Assembly: GCF_025118155.1 (NCBI RefSeq)
Contig: NW_026251388.1
Span: 1-64,000 of the forward strand
From: Cokeromyces recurvatus
Lineage: Eukaryota; Mucoromycota; Mucoromycetes; Mucorales; Mucoraceae
Direction of reading: 5' to 3'
Length of the DNA stretch: 64,000 nt
Positions within the stretch are counted from its first letter, which is position 1. Every line of letters starts with the position of its first letter. Positions 48,242-60,994 of this stretch are shown piece after piece. The position numbers and the translations under genes were made by a program. A model generated the notes under the pieces. It was not told the DNA's origin, did not search any database, and worked only from the letters and a program-made list of their open reading frames with translations.

Positions 48242-49069
48242 ATGAGTTTAAATACTGTAATTGCTTTTGCACTCTTATTAAAAAAGGTAATTGTCTTCTT
48301 CAGCTTATATCTATTTTTATATGAAATGAAATAAACTTTATTATAGATGACTCAAAAAGACTCAATGAAAAGAAAAACGACTCAGCAAAGATTACGAAAA
48401 ACAACAAATAATAAAAAGGATACTATTCCACTTAGTTCAGAAGACGATGATAAAAGAACTTCATTGATTGTCTCGACTTCTTCAATGAAGAATACTTTAT
48501 TAAAAGCCTCAGTTATAGTAGACGAAGAAGATGTTGTGATAATGGATACAGAAGAGAAGGAAGATTTTATTGATGAACTAAAGGTAACAACAATACTATT
48601 GTACTATTATGTTTTAAATACCAAGTCATCATTATAGCTTGAACAGATAACAATAAAAGCAAAAGAGAACAACAGTAAAAAAAAAAAAATATTATGTGTT
48701 ACTTAATATTTAACTGTTCTACTGTAGATATTATTATACGTGACTTCGCTTATCCAATCGATTCTCCCTTGCATTTCGGTCGAAATAGTGTGTTAAAAAA
48801 TAATCAATCTACTATTTCTTTGTCTTCCCCAGATTTTACAGGAAGAGATGCACGAGCCCTTTTCGATTTTAAACCAGAAACCGAATATGAAGTTGAGTTA
48901 AAAGCAGGTCAATCGATTTGGGTTCAATATCGTCAATGCCCGGTATTTATGTGTTACTCATAATAGCTAAAAGTAATATTAATTTCTAACCATATTTTAG
49001 GGCTGGTTAATTGCTGATGTTCAAGACGAAACTGGTTTAATTCCTGAATCTTATGTAGAATTTATTTAA
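48242..49069 (+). CDS. Nbp2/Skb5-like SH3 adaptor, five exons, 200 aa
   Basis: Exons 48242-48286, 48347-48583, 48638-48674, 48728-48942 and 49001-49069 total 201 codons. The block IIIRDFAYPIDSPLHFG followed by one SH3 domain (ARALFDFKPETEYEVELKAG, SIWVQYRQ, CPGWLIADVQDETGLIPESYVEFI read across the last intron) matches fungal Nbp2/Skb5. In yeast Nbp2 recruits the phosphatase Ptc1 to kinases of the HOG and cell-wall pathways; in fission yeast Skb5 binds the PAK kinase Shk1. The SH3 ligand-binding residues ALFDF, W and the PESYV end are intact. The N-terminus is basic then acidic and disordered. The first exon (MSLNTVIAFALLLKK) might instead be untranslated leader, with translation beginning at ATG 48347. 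Confidence 0.88.
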
Positions 49070-49676
49070 CAAAAAAAAAAAAACTTTTTTTTTCTTTGTT
49101 TTATAAATATACTTCTTTTTTCTTCATGTATTATGTAATGTATTTATTTACAATTTTTATATGATACATAGCTTTCATATACCTGAGTAGGAATTATTAT
49201 GTAATACATATCATACATTAATAAATTTGAGATGCCAAAGTAACTCAAGACTTGATTAATTATTATAGACATTTTCTTCATTTACTTCATTATTAATCTT
49301 GAAAATATAAATACACTGATTATGCAAACAACAAAACGGACATAAATTGCTATATAAAGGCAAAAAGAAAAAAAGAAAATGGCCACTTATATTAGTCCAG
49401 TGACTATTACTCTTCATGTAGATTTTTACAGCAAGAAAATTTTACACTTTTTTTTTTTTTCAACATTTAATTTACTTTTATTCATTACCATTTATTTTAA
49501 TTTATTCAACATGTGTTCCAAGAGAATATGATTGCTTGACAATAATATACAAGATTTATTGTGCAATACTAGATTATTTATTTACAATAGAAAGAAAAGC
49601 GATATATGATATATGAATATAAAAAAAAAAAAATTAAAAAGAAAAGGGAAAAAGGTTTTCTGCTGCTACAAATCTA
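49070..49676. other. Convergent spacer between the SH3 gene and fibrillarin
   Basis: A/T-rich 3' flanks for both genes, with A13 at 49621-49633. No gene seen. Confidence 0.6.
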
Positions 49677-50753
49677 TTATTGATGTCTCACATATTTTCC
49701 TACAACTACAGCATGATCTCTTTCATAGGGTTCAAGAGTAAGTTGTTCTTGTGGCTTAATTCTTTCTTCTTGAAGCTTCTTGACTTCACGAGCAAAGACA
49801 GTAGCTGCATCAACAGTTGAGTCAATACAAGAAGCCTTGATAGAAATAACAATATGTCCTTCATTCTTAAGGAAATGATGAGCATTTAAAGCAATAATAC
49901 GTGCTTGATCAGGTTGAGCAACATCAGCAAAAATAACATCTACCATGGGAACCAACATACGATATTTTTGAGGATGACGAGCATCTTCAATGATAGGGAC
50001 AACATTAGTACGCTTCTTGGCCATGTTAATCAAGTCACGACCAGGACGATGAGAGAATTCAACAGCATAGACAGCACCTTCAGGACCAACGACATCGGCT
50101 ACATGAGAAACTGAGGTACCAGAAGCAGCACCAAGATAAAGGACCTTTTTACCAGGTGCAATATGAATATGATCTACACCACCCAATACTGCAGCAGCCA
50201 ATTTAGATCTGAAAGGATTCCAAACACGATATTCAATCTTTGTTCCTTCAGGACCATCTACAGAAATACGTTTCTCACCATAGACAGCTTCACCAGGAAC
50301 TAAATTCTTAGTTACCAAAAGATCTTCCTTACCACGGGCAACAAAGATGCCTGCATGTCTATGAGGTTCAATGATAACCTTGGCACCTCCCTTGGCACCT
50401 CCACGGCCGCCTCTAGCGCCTCCTCTACCACCACGAGCACCACCTCTAGCACCACCACGGGCACCGCCTATTTTTTTTAAAAAAAAAAAAGAAAAGAAAA
50501 TAATTTGTTATTAGTAATCTCATTACTAGTAATTAAGATCGACTAGAAACAAAATTGAAACATTGACTTTCTTCAATTAATGAATCCATGTCGAACAAAC
50601 TAACTTACCACGAGCGCCACCTCTAGAACCTCCACGGCCACCTCTAAAGCCGCCACGGCCACCACGGCCACCACGATCACCACCAAATCCACCACGATTG
50701 CCTCCACGTCCACCACGAGCAGCTCCACGACCTCCACGAGATTCAAATGCCAT
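49677..50753 (-). CDS. NOP1: Fibrillarin, box C/D snoRNP 2'-O-methyltransferase, two exons, 311 aa
   Basis: Fibrillarin is the nucleolar enzyme that 2'-O-methylates rRNA at sites chosen by box C/D guide RNAs and also methylates a glutamine of histone H2A. Minus-strand exons 50753-50609 and 50467-49677 total 312 codons. Residues 1-~75 are a Gly/Arg-rich domain with many RGG and GGARGG repeats, interrupted by the single intron. The methyltransferase domain then begins [20 protein letters not shown]. It contains VYGEKRISV, the SAM-binding [45 protein letters not shown] and [13 protein letters not shown]. Catalytic Lys and Asp positions appear kept. Preferred-codon use resembles that of SSB and RPS6, as expected for a highly expressed ribosome-biogenesis gene. 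Confidence 0.97.
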
Positions 50754-52453
50754 TATATTTCTCTGTTTTATTTTTTAACAAAAAAAACTGTTATAAAAAA
50801 AATTAAAAAAAAAATAATTTTGATTTTCAAATAAGAAAAAAAAAAAAAAAAAAAGAGGAAAAGGTCACAAAACTACTGTCACAACTAATTGTGAATTACA
50901 GTCACGTCCTGCAATAATAATAATTCGAATGGCAAAATACTCTTCTGAAAAATCCTTCTTGATATGTTAAGAAACTATATAAATATATCCCAATTTTGTT
51001 TATATCAGCATGCATTTAGACATTTGAAAATAGAAGGTAAATTATGGAAGTGGTTATTTTTATATATTTTCTATTATTTAATAGTAGTATAAATTATGTA
51101 ATAGCAATGCTTAATACATAGAAATCTATTAGCATAATAATTCAACAAAAGATTATACAACCACTACAGATTGAAATGAAATAAACTAATGCATAAATTC
51201 TTCCAACTGGTTATAATAAAAGACTTGATACAAAGTGAAAGTTAAGTTTAAGTTTGTTTAATAATAAAGAGTTGGGGTTGGGTGAGTAATACAATGCATA
51301 AAAAAAAAGTTCATACAGCCATGGGTAAGAATTATAAAACCGTGTATAATCTATATGAATATAGAATCACTTTAAAAATGAATGAGTATCATTTATAAAT
51401 CTAACAGGCATAAAATTCCATTTGTAAATATCATTGTTAGGCTTCTTGCTTTCTATTTATTTATCTATAGTCAGGAGGAGTCACTTTCTAAGATTGTTTT
51501 TTTGTATTGTTGGAGGATAAATAGTAAAAAAAAAGGAGGGATAAAACTCATTTGCAGATGAGCTTATGTTATGACAGTGCTTCCAAGATTATGACTAGTG
51601 CCATTATCTAAAATAAATTTCTACTTTTCAAGAACTTTAACCTATTCTTACATTAAAGACATGTTGAAAGGGAAAAGATCCTAGAAAGACAAATGAATTT
51701 AACTAGAGTGGAAGTAACTAACGAAATTTTTTATAGCAATATGATATTGAAGCCATGCTTAATTAAACAATATTTTAATATCGTATTTCTTTGTTCTTAA
51801 AAAAAAAAAATATTATATAAGCTATGTTTGACGTATTACTCATATTCTGATTCAGTTCCCTTTTTTTTCCAGTATGCATAAATTGCTACAGGTCACATGG
51901 TAATATATTCTAGTGAGCAATAACACTATTATATTCATGTGTGTGTATTTGACGTTATATCTTGCCTAGTAATTTATATAGATAAAAATATATATCTGTA
52001 TACACATATATTTGTTTGGAGTTTGTTCATACAGTATGTTGCTATGTCAACCATGATAAGCCTGAAATTTTGTAAATAATACTAAATGGTTTTGGATATT
52101 TTTAGGCCGAGTAAATAATATAGAGATTATCAACTCTTGTTTCAACAGTGTTACATAATATTTTATACAAATTTCTTCAGCATTAAATAATGTCTTTTGT
52201 AATAAGATACTTTTTATTTTAACTTTATGAGTATTGCTGCTATTTCTTAATAAACAATATAATATATCGTTTATTTCTGATCCTTCCCCGCTTTTCTTTT
52301 TTTTTTTTTGTCTCAAATATGTATCTATCAAACATTCTGTTTCATGTTTCTGTTTTGCAGAGTTTGGTATTAATAAATTGTGTAGAAGATGGATTAAATA
52401 ATATATATTTTTCCTTTATAAATATAATAATGAATCAAATTAAAGCTACACTA

Positions 52454-52488
<35 letters not shown>

Positions 52489-53034
52489 ACTCTGATAAAC
52501 AAAACGTCTCCTCTTTCTAATAAGGGGAATGGGGGGGGGGAAAAAAGGAAGAACAAATGTATATCCATATTAATATAGAATGAGTCTAGAACAAAGTGTA
52601 TGTAGACTAACAGTATAAGCATACTGAATTCTAAATTTTCGATACGATAATTTTAATTTGCACCAACTATCATTCTATTACATATAATTAGCAACAGCAT
52701 GTATTTTTCTGACAAAAATAGCATAAATACTTTCAATTCGATACTAAGCTTATACACATACATACATATAAATATATATATATTAGCTGGATATGATTTA
52801 TTCTGTAAATAAAACAACTTAATGAGGTTAGCATTCATTTTAGTATACTTTTGTAATATTATTTAGTTTCTAATTTTACCTAATCAATAATGATTGGCGT
52901 ACCTTAAATACATGTAAATATATTCATATATAATATAGATCAAAAAAAAAAAAAAAAAAAAAAAAGAAAAGAAAAAAAAAAGCTTCACTTTTTTAAAATT
53001 TTATTATTATTATTATTATTTTTATTGATAATTC
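50754..53034. other. 2.3 kb A/T-rich spacer
   Basis: No gene or repeat family seen. It contains T29 (52458-52486), a G10 run (52531-52540, rare in this A/T-rich window) and an A-rich run near 52942-52978 close to the trehalase 3' end. Confidence 0.55.
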
Positions 53035-54921
53035 TTAAAAGTCATAAGTAATGACTTTAGTACAATTGGGTGCAATAAAATTTGGCCATTGATTAAAGAT
53101 CCATAAAGCAATACCATTTGTCCAACCAAAACCTGTTTGGGAAATATATTCACCTTGACTACCAGAGCGACCAATTGTATTTACATCAAACTTCTCAAAC
53201 ATGTGTCCCTCATCCATAATGGATGCATTTACCTTATCAAGGATACCAGGAACAGATCCACCGGTATTGACCCAACCACAATAAGCAGATGCAGCATAAC
53301 GTTCAGCTAATACTTGTGCTAGTTTTACAAAGGGTGTACCCAGTGAGGTTGTCCAAGTGTGATTCTTGCTGTCAGTAACCTGTGAATTATCATTATCGGT
53401 ATCATCATTATTTAAATAATTCTCAATTCGAAGCATACTTTGAATAGCAATATACGTAAGAGGAGGCCAGCCATTAGGCCAATCCCATTGCATTGTTGTA
53501 TTATAGTAAGATGTGGTTAAGATACCAGGGTACTTTAATAGAGCTCTCTCAGTTTCGTCAAATAGCTTGGCTAATGTTGTCTTGTTCCTTGCTATCCTCT
53601 CAGGTAATGCACCCACCCAGATGGGGAACAAAGTGGCAGGTGTAAATTGAATATTTTGTGCATGACTCGTCAAATTGAAATCATAAAAGCTTCCTTCCTC
53701 TTCATTCCACATAAGGCTCTCTATAGCAGCTAAACGGTTCTTGGCTTGCCGCTTATAATATTTTGACTTTCTCTTACCCGTCCTTGTACGGTTATTACCA
53801 AATTGCTTATACCATTCAGATAACTTATTTTCAGTATGCCATAAAAGTGAATTGAGATCGATAGGGACTATATTGGCTGTATTGATGGTTCGAAGCATTT
53901 CATAACTTGCTGTTTGATTTATCGAGGGTACCTTTTGCTTTGTCCAACGAGAAGAATAATCCCAGCCTGTTTCAGCACCTGCTGCAATATCAGCATACAT
54001 CTGTCGTTTTTCAGCATCTGTAAAGTGCGTACCCTTGTTGACTGTATTAAAGTCTTCAACATAGGACTCTGGGCGAGGTGATGTATTTGATGTTACATAA
54101 TGATTTAAGGTATATATCTTGAATGATTTCGGATCTTTGACTTGTACAGAAGCATTTTTAATCCAATGAGCATACTCTTGCTCCAAAATAGGTAAAGCTT
54201 CAATCATAAAATCTCTATCGCCAGTCTTTTCATAATAAGCTTGTACCATATGAGTCAAAAATGGTGGCTGTGATCGGTTAAGGTAATATATACGTGCTCC
54301 ATTAGCTATAAACAAAATGATTTAGTTTCAAAAAAAAAAAAAAAAAAAAAAAAAAGTGAGAGAAAGAAAGAAAAAACAATTTACTTACGAACAAACCCAT
54401 ATTTTTTTACAAAATCGAAAAAATTTTCAATCATATTTTTTGCCAATTCATCTTGATCACTGAGTAGGAGACCTTGAATGACGAAAAATGAATCCCTAAT
54501 AATACATATATATATATATATGTAAGTAAGTAATGAGGACATATAGTGTTATTATAAGATTAGAATTCATTATATACCAATAATAAAATTCACGGAAACG
54601 ACCGCCTGGTACAACAAATGGACGATTTACAGTCAAAGTAGATGTTAGACACTCTTCACACAAATTGGAATAATCAAACGTAAAAGATAGATTCCCCCAT
54701 GCCTGATTTAGGTGGCTAACCCAACCGTGATATTCTGGATTGCTAATTTTATCAATCCAAGAAAGCTCGGGGATACTTATATTTTTTAGCAGTTTAACTT
54801 CTGAACCGGCAGGTAGAAAATTTTCTGACAAAAACTGCATAACTTGTTCTCTGGTCGCATTTGTGCCACCAAATTTTTGGAAAGAGTGTAATATTTCAGA
54901 CTCTGATTTTGTGGTTGGCTA

Positions 54922-54969
<48 letters not shown>

Positions 54970-55252
54970 AAAAAAAAATGAAGGATAAATATCTACATTT
55001 CTACATTTATATACATTTGCTTATGTATTTGACATATTGAGTTATTTTATGTTTTACCATATCTACAAAAGTTTTTGAATCTTCAAAAATTCTTGCCAGT
55101 TGAACAGTTTGAAGTATTGGTCCATCACAATATATGGGTGAATCACACGAATATGAATCATGATTTTGAATAGCGAACACAGTAGAGAAAATCGAAATGT
55201 GAGTGAGAATAGCACCACAAATCAGACGAAAAGGATTGGTATGTATATACAT
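53035..55252 (-). CDS. Secreted GH37 trehalase, four exons, 637 aa
   Basis: Trehalase splits trehalose into two glucoses. Minus-strand exons 55252-55058, 54918-54578, 54495-54389 and 54305-53035 total 638 codons. An N-terminal signal peptide is likely (LICGAILTHISIFSTVFA, residues ~10-27). Family signature 1, PGGRFREFYYWDSF, is read across the second intron; signature 2 is QWDWPNGWPP near residue ~500. Catalytic Asp in GAETGWDYSSRW and Glu in the GSQGEYISQTGFGWTNG end are present. There are many N-x-S/T glycosylation sites and no N-terminal Ca-binding or kinase-site extension typical of cytosolic neutral trehalase. It therefore resembles animal/plant-type secreted trehalases more than yeast Nth1, and an extracellular, wall or vacuolar site is inferred. 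Intron 1 contains a T39 tract in plus-strand sense (54927-54965). Confidence 0.95.
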
Positions 55253-56579
55253 GAATTAATAAAAAAAAATCTATTTACTATATGCTGAATATATTATATT
55301 CAGTGTATCAGATAAGTAAAATATATATTTATATATATGTATATATGTATAAAATAATGGGAATCAAAATATAAAATAAAATATATGCAGAAGAAAGAAA
55401 AAATGTGGGGAAAAAGAAAGAAGTAGGATTAATCTACAGATATTTATATAAATGCTTTTTTATATATGTATATGCATGTTGAAAAAAAAAAGCTTGTATT
55501 GACCGATTCGGAGAAACCAGTAAAACCAAGCGATATATATAAAACAGTCAAAAAGAGGGGGTTGAGAGGGGATTGAGGAGACAAAAAAAAAAGGTTTTAT
55601 GAAAAATTTTAACTTGGAACATGTAGACGTTAATTAGATGTAATTGTGTAAAGTAAGACTAGTCTAAAATGTTCATATTTATCTTCATGACGAAAGCAAG
55701 TGTAACCTAGTTACTTGTTGAGATAGTATAAAGTAATATCATAACAATCATTTTGTTTTTACACATAGAAACAAATTAAACAATTATAATTATTAAATAG
55801 AAGACCGTATTGTTTGTTCGAGATTCACAGATAAATTGGGAACCCTTATAATCTATATTTGTATAGAATAGAAAAAAGGAAGGAAGTGATATATATATAT
55901 ATGTATATATTTATATATAAAATAACATTGCATTATGTACAAGATTTTCTCACTTGCACAATAAATTATGTCAAAGCATTTACCGATTACGTTAAAGAAA
56001 AAAAGACATCATTTTTCTTCATGTGCTACAGTAAAACATTAGAATTCAACATGCTATGTACAAGTATTTATAAAATAAATTCTCGATTCATATTCTTAAG
56101 TGTAGTCAGTAACATTAAATATGTACTCGATCGATAATAACTTGCTCATATGTTTCAAAGAAAGGTTTCTTCACAACTGTTAAGCTTAAAAGTATTACGG
56201 AGTTAATTACGGTACATGACAATTGACTATGATCATACATATTATGATTCTATAATACCAACAAACTTTTTTTTATTTTAATTATCAAAATACTTACATA
56301 TATGTATATGTATATGTACGTATAAGATAAAAGAAAGGAGAAAAGGATATAGGATTATATTGATGATATTAATAGATGAATTCACTTGTATATATAAATT
56401 GATTTATAAAAGTATACATTATATTCATAGTTGGTTATTTACTACGATTTCTACTTGATAACATATTATTTTATATTTATATCTAACTTGACGGTAAAAC
56501 AAAGATAGATTTGCAAGACTAATGTAAAGTACTCTGTAAATTTCCATTTTTGAACAGGCTATAAAGATAGGTGATGTTG

Positions 56580-56625
<46 letters not shown>

Positions 56626-57234
56626 ATCAGGTTTATTAAATCTGCACTCGTGATTTTTATTTTATTCTATTTTGCATATCGTCACCCTGTCTCTTCATTA
56701 AAAAAAAGAAAGCATATTAACATATAACCTATTATATATTTGAAAGCCTTTACTATAAACAGAGTTACCAAAATTCTTAATAATGAATGATTTTACAAAA
56801 AGTTGAACGGAAAATCCTTACTCTACATTCATATAAACATGGAATAGTCAATTTCTCTGTAAAGAATGTGTTAAATCTATTTTATACTACAACTATCGAA
56901 CATTATTTGCCAACAATATAAATATCGAAGAGCTTATTAAATTTTTCAGTGCAAAGAAAGTTTTCTTAAAAAAAATAAAAAATAAAAAGTAATAGCCCTT
57001 GAGGTAAATTGATAATTTAACCGATATTATTGCCATATCAGAGGAACTATTTATTTATAATAACAAGAATTATTAACTTGACAAAAGTAGTAAAAACTCC
57101 TGAAATACTTTGTCCATAATGATGCCATTATTGTAGTTTTGTAAGATATCTGTATACTAAATCCTAATTTTCCCAACTAGCCTATTAGTTTCTTATTCGC
57201 CCATGTAGGTTTGATATGCTGCTGTAATCTTATC

Positions 57235-57282
<48 letters not shown>

Positions 57283-59065
57283 AGTAATAAAAGGTAGACA
57301 ATTTTGTTCCATTAGACTAGAATTTATTATATATCATTGTAGGATCAAAGAAAATAATACTAGTAGAATTTGTGATTTATAAGAATAGCTTTATCTCTTT
57401 ACTATTTCCAATATGTCTTCATTGGTCCAAAAATATCAAATTCATAATTATTATTAATAACTTATATATTTAAACTTTATTGACGACTCTATGCGAATAA
57501 TGTATTAATTGAATCATAAAGCTAATTCATGTAGCATGTCTCAGATTTTGAATATTAACGTGCGTTAAATGATGAGATGGTATATTGAATATAAATCTAA
57601 ACCTCAAAGTATTTTTTATATCACTTCAAAATACAAAAGGCAATATAAGCTTAAAGAAAAAACTACAATGTAGCTTAGTAATAAGAAAAATGTTAGAAAA
57701 TAGCAAAGCAAATTCTGTTAATGATATCAATTATGTATTTGATTACAATTGGTTTGTATGAAGAAAGGAAGGATATTACTTCTTGAGAGTGAAAATTTAC
57801 GAATACAAAACATACTAAAAAAAGTCTCTTCTCTATTTTAAATGTAATACTTTCTTAGAATCTTCTAAAGATTAGACAAAAAAAAACTTATTGAGCTAAT
57901 GTAACAGTGTGTCGAAGAAAATAACTAAAAGAAAAATAATATTTTGGAAGAACATCAAAGTAATACCGTAAAATAGATATCATGCATTTATTTAGGGGTT
58001 GTTATATATACTCTATACCTGAATATTTTATAGCAGTATTATCACTTATAAAAGCACTGAAAACTCAGAGTTAAGTATTATGTGTTTGAAGATATATATA
58101 TATATATTAAATGTCAAAGTAAATTATCTACACCAATATATGTTACAGATGCTTTGAATGGGAAATATTCGTACTAGTAAACCGCATTAATAAATATTCA
58201 ATTAATTCTAGTTAATTAAAGAATATATATTATACTCGAATCAAAATTTTTACATTTCTACAGAACACTTTGTTAAACTTGTAAACAAAGTATTGAAAAA
58301 AGAATGAGCAGTAGGTTAATTATTTCGATCTATTAGAGTTATTTGCTCAATGACATATTAAGAAAAAAAAAATAATGGTATGCTATTAAACATTATAGAA
58401 AGCTTAAGAATATAGTATGAAGAATAACTTTTCTTAAATAAAAAAAAAAAAGATTTTACCATTCTACATTATAAATATCTGAAATTTTATTTTGTCGAAT
58501 GAACAAAAAGAATTAATCATGTATTTGTTTGTGAGCTAGATTTCCACCTGCCAACTATTTTATTATTTCTATACTTACTACAAGCCAAAATGGTTATGGT
58601 GGTGATAGTAATAAGCGAGGTTTTATACCTTTATCCTATATAATCATTTCCTCTACCAAGTATTTCTCATCAATTATTATATAAAATTATACTATTGTCA
58701 GTATTAATATATAATATTCAGCATTCTTATGAATTATGTGTGGCTTAATAACCTAGGCCAAGGAAACAACTTCTTTCAGTGACATTTTTATGAAACAATG
58801 AAATTATTGACGGGTATTAATTGGCTTTTATCAAGCTTAATGTATAGTATGCTTAGACAAGCACGAGGATTTTGGTTTTGATTGATTGAAAATTAAATAA
58901 TTTGATATATCATAAGTATTTTCCTCCTTTTTTTATACGTGTATTCATACACGCACCATTTGGTAGTGATACAAAATAGAATAAAAATAAATAATTAATA
59001 TATCCTTTTTCTTCTTCTTCTTCTTCTTGTATTTCCCTTTATTCTTCTTCTTTACAGATAGAAAA
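55253..59065. other. 3.8 kb A/T-rich spacer, the largest gene-free stretch
   Basis: Neither strand shows coding character. It has T42 (56582-56623), a perfect (TA)n microsatellite of about 40 bp (57239-57279), a shorter (TA)n near 58090-58106 and a CTT repeat just before the F-box gene (59010-59030). It contains the promoters of the trehalase (left) and F-box (right) genes. It may hold non-coding RNA genes or highly decayed elements, but none can be recognised. Confidence 0.55.
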
Positions 59066-60994
59066 ATGGATTTATATCTTCCAGCTGAGCTAGTCGAGTT
59101 AATAGCATTATGTCTATCTAATAACGAACAATTTCACTGCCTTACAATTTCTAAAAAATGGTATGAATCAATATTTCGAGCACTTTATAAAATAATTCGA
59201 ATCAACTATCGTCGACAACTTAAATTATTACTCAAGCTGTTCAGCTATCAACCAAAGTATGGTCTCTTAGTTCGCCAAATTTATTTTAATAAATCAAGCC
59301 ATAACATTGTTGGTATCACCACACAAGAATTAGATCAATTAATTACATATTGTCCATTTTTAGAAATTCTCGATTTCGATCAGAGTATTTGGAAATACAT
59401 TAAACATGCCTCCATTTTTAAATATCAACTAAAACAGTTACCCACTTTGAATCTGTATGCACCTTCTTTATTTTTATTAGAGAATCCTTTCTATCTTCTC
59501 ACATTAACTCAGTTAACTTTATGTGGTGAACTAGTGTCTCAACTGTTTGATCATTCTCCTAGACTGATTCAATTACTATCCAATACACCTGACTTAAGAA
59601 GACTCACTCTTGATAGTAAACAGCATAAATCACATGTTATTTATGTATCATATCACATTATAGAAGCTATTCATACTTCATTGACAAAACTTGAGGAATT
59701 GGAAATAACAGGGTCCTTCCAGTTTCATATACAAAATGGGGATGGATTATTAGGATTCATATATCCTACAAAAGTGCGTAGGCTAAAATTGAAAGCAAAT
59801 TTATTGCCGCCTCAATGGATTTATTATATAGCACAAAAGTACCCACAGTTAGAGGAACTTGATCTAGAAGTGATGAACACGGCAGATAACTTGACATCTT
59901 ATCATCAACGGGTCTTATCCAATAATATATCAGCTACTATAAAAGAAGATTCCAATTCACAATCATTATTCTCAGAGGAAGGCATTCAATACCTTTTCTC
60001 TCTATTATTAGATCATTGTTTGCGTCTTTGTAAAATTCAGTTAGACAGTAGAACAGCAACGATGTATTTAACACCATTCTTCTTTGAAAGGTCAACAAGC
60101 CATAAGTCTTTAAAAGAAATTAAAATAAAAAATATACCCTATAACCTTGTCTCTTGTGAACATGTATTTTTCGATACTTTGGTCAAATATGGTCAACAAC
60201 TTGTGACAGGATTAGGCACAGAGTTCATCGATACTAACCCACTTTCTCATTTTACTAATCTAACAGAACTCAGTTTATGCTGTGGTTATCCTTATGTTGA
60301 CTGTGGTTTAAATCTGCTTTTGATTCATTGCAAAAAGCTGAAGCATCTTACGATACGATCAGCTCATGTTATGATCGAACAACTAAATTATGTCTATTAT
60401 CGTGAACTTAAAGGTCATCCACTAATCTCACTTCATCTGAGTGCTGTCTCATTTTCATCCGATATCTTTGTTTATTTAGGGAATGCATGTCCTGCATTAA
60501 ATCAGCTTTCAATTTATGATTGCAGTCAAAGAGATAATTTTGCTAATTGTATTCATATCAATATGCCTAATAATAACTTTCATTCTATCATTATTAATGG
60601 TATTCGGCTTGATTCTGTACTACTTCATGCTCTTGTTTGGATGCCTAATGCACGTGTCTTATCCATCAAGACGGCAACTGGTAAAAAAAAAAGATGGTAT
60701 CATGTTTATAATAGAAACAAGTTATGCTACCCTGTAAATCCAAAAATCCAAAGATTAAACGCTCGTAAAGCAACTATCGCAGAGTGTTATTATCAACTTA
60801 ATCATCAAAGTTATTTAGACGAAATTATTAGTGAAATAAATCAATTATCAGATCCACAAAAGAAACATGACTTGTGTACAAGAAAAAATAGTAGAGAATG
60901 GGAAGATGATTTATTGTTTGGTCAAATTGAAATTCAATGTCGATCTATCAAGCACTGGGAATTCATTTGTCATACGACTTTTAACGAATTTTGA
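59066..60994 (+). CDS. F-box protein with leucine-rich repeats, 642 aa
   Basis: Single long exon. The F-box is at residues ~3-43 (LPAELVELIALCLSNNEQFH, then SKKWYESIFRALYKII), the surface that binds Skp1 in SCF ubiquitin ligases. Irregular leucine-rich repeats follow to ~520, for example LKQLPTLNLYAP, LRRLTLDSK, LEELEITGSF, LEELDLEVM, LTELSLCCGY, KLKHLTIRSA and LNQLSIYDCS. These are likely the substrate-binding arm. Substrate unknown. Mucorales carry many such F-box/LRR genes as I recall. Start at 59066 is preferred to an upstream in-frame non-ATG-supported extension because a TTTACAG lies just before it, possibly the acceptor of a 5'-UTR intron. Its stop overlaps the 3' coding end of the convergent ISC1 gene by 25 bp. 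Confidence 0.9.
   Translation: MDLYLPAELVELIALCLSNNEQFHCLTISKKWYESIFRALYKIIRINYRRQLKLLLKLFSYQPKYGLLVRQIYFNKSSHNIVGITTQELDQLITYCPFLEILDFDQSIWKYIKHASIFKYQLKQLPTLNLYAPSLFLLENPFYLLTLTQLTLCGELVSQLFDHSPRLIQLLSNTPDLRRLTLDSKQHKSHVIYVSYHIIEAIHTSLTKLEELEITGSFQFHIQNGDGLLGFIYPTKVRRLKLKANLLPPQWIYYIAQKYPQLEELDLEVMNTADNLTSYHQRVLSNNISATIKEDSNSQSLFSEEGIQYLFSLLLDHCLRLCKIQLDSRTATMYLTPFFFERSTSHKSLKEIKIKNIPYNLVSCEHVFFDTLVKYGQQLVTGLGTEFIDTNPLSHFTNLTELSLCCGYPYVDCGLNLLLIHCKKLKHLTIRSAHVMIEQLNYVYYRELKGHPLISLHLSAVSFSSDIFVYLGNACPALNQLSIYDCSQRDNFANCIHINMPNNNFHSIIINGIRLDSVLLHALVWMPNARVLSIKTATGKKKRWYHVYNRNKLCYPVNPKIQRLNARKATIAECYYQLNHQSYLDEIISEINQLSDPQKKHDLCTRKNSREWEDDLLFGQIEIQCRSIKHWEFICHTTFNEF

Noticed and set aside
55859..56137. 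92-codon frame within the large spacer upstream of the trehalase
   Set aside because: Composition matches random A/T-rich translation (Ile, Tyr, Lys, Phe), with no domain, no splice partners and a non-canonical first codon context.
57239..57279. Long (TA)n block as a possible replication origin or centromere element
   Set aside because: Plain dinucleotide microsatellite; nothing else nearby supports an origin and such tracts are common in this A/T-rich DNA.
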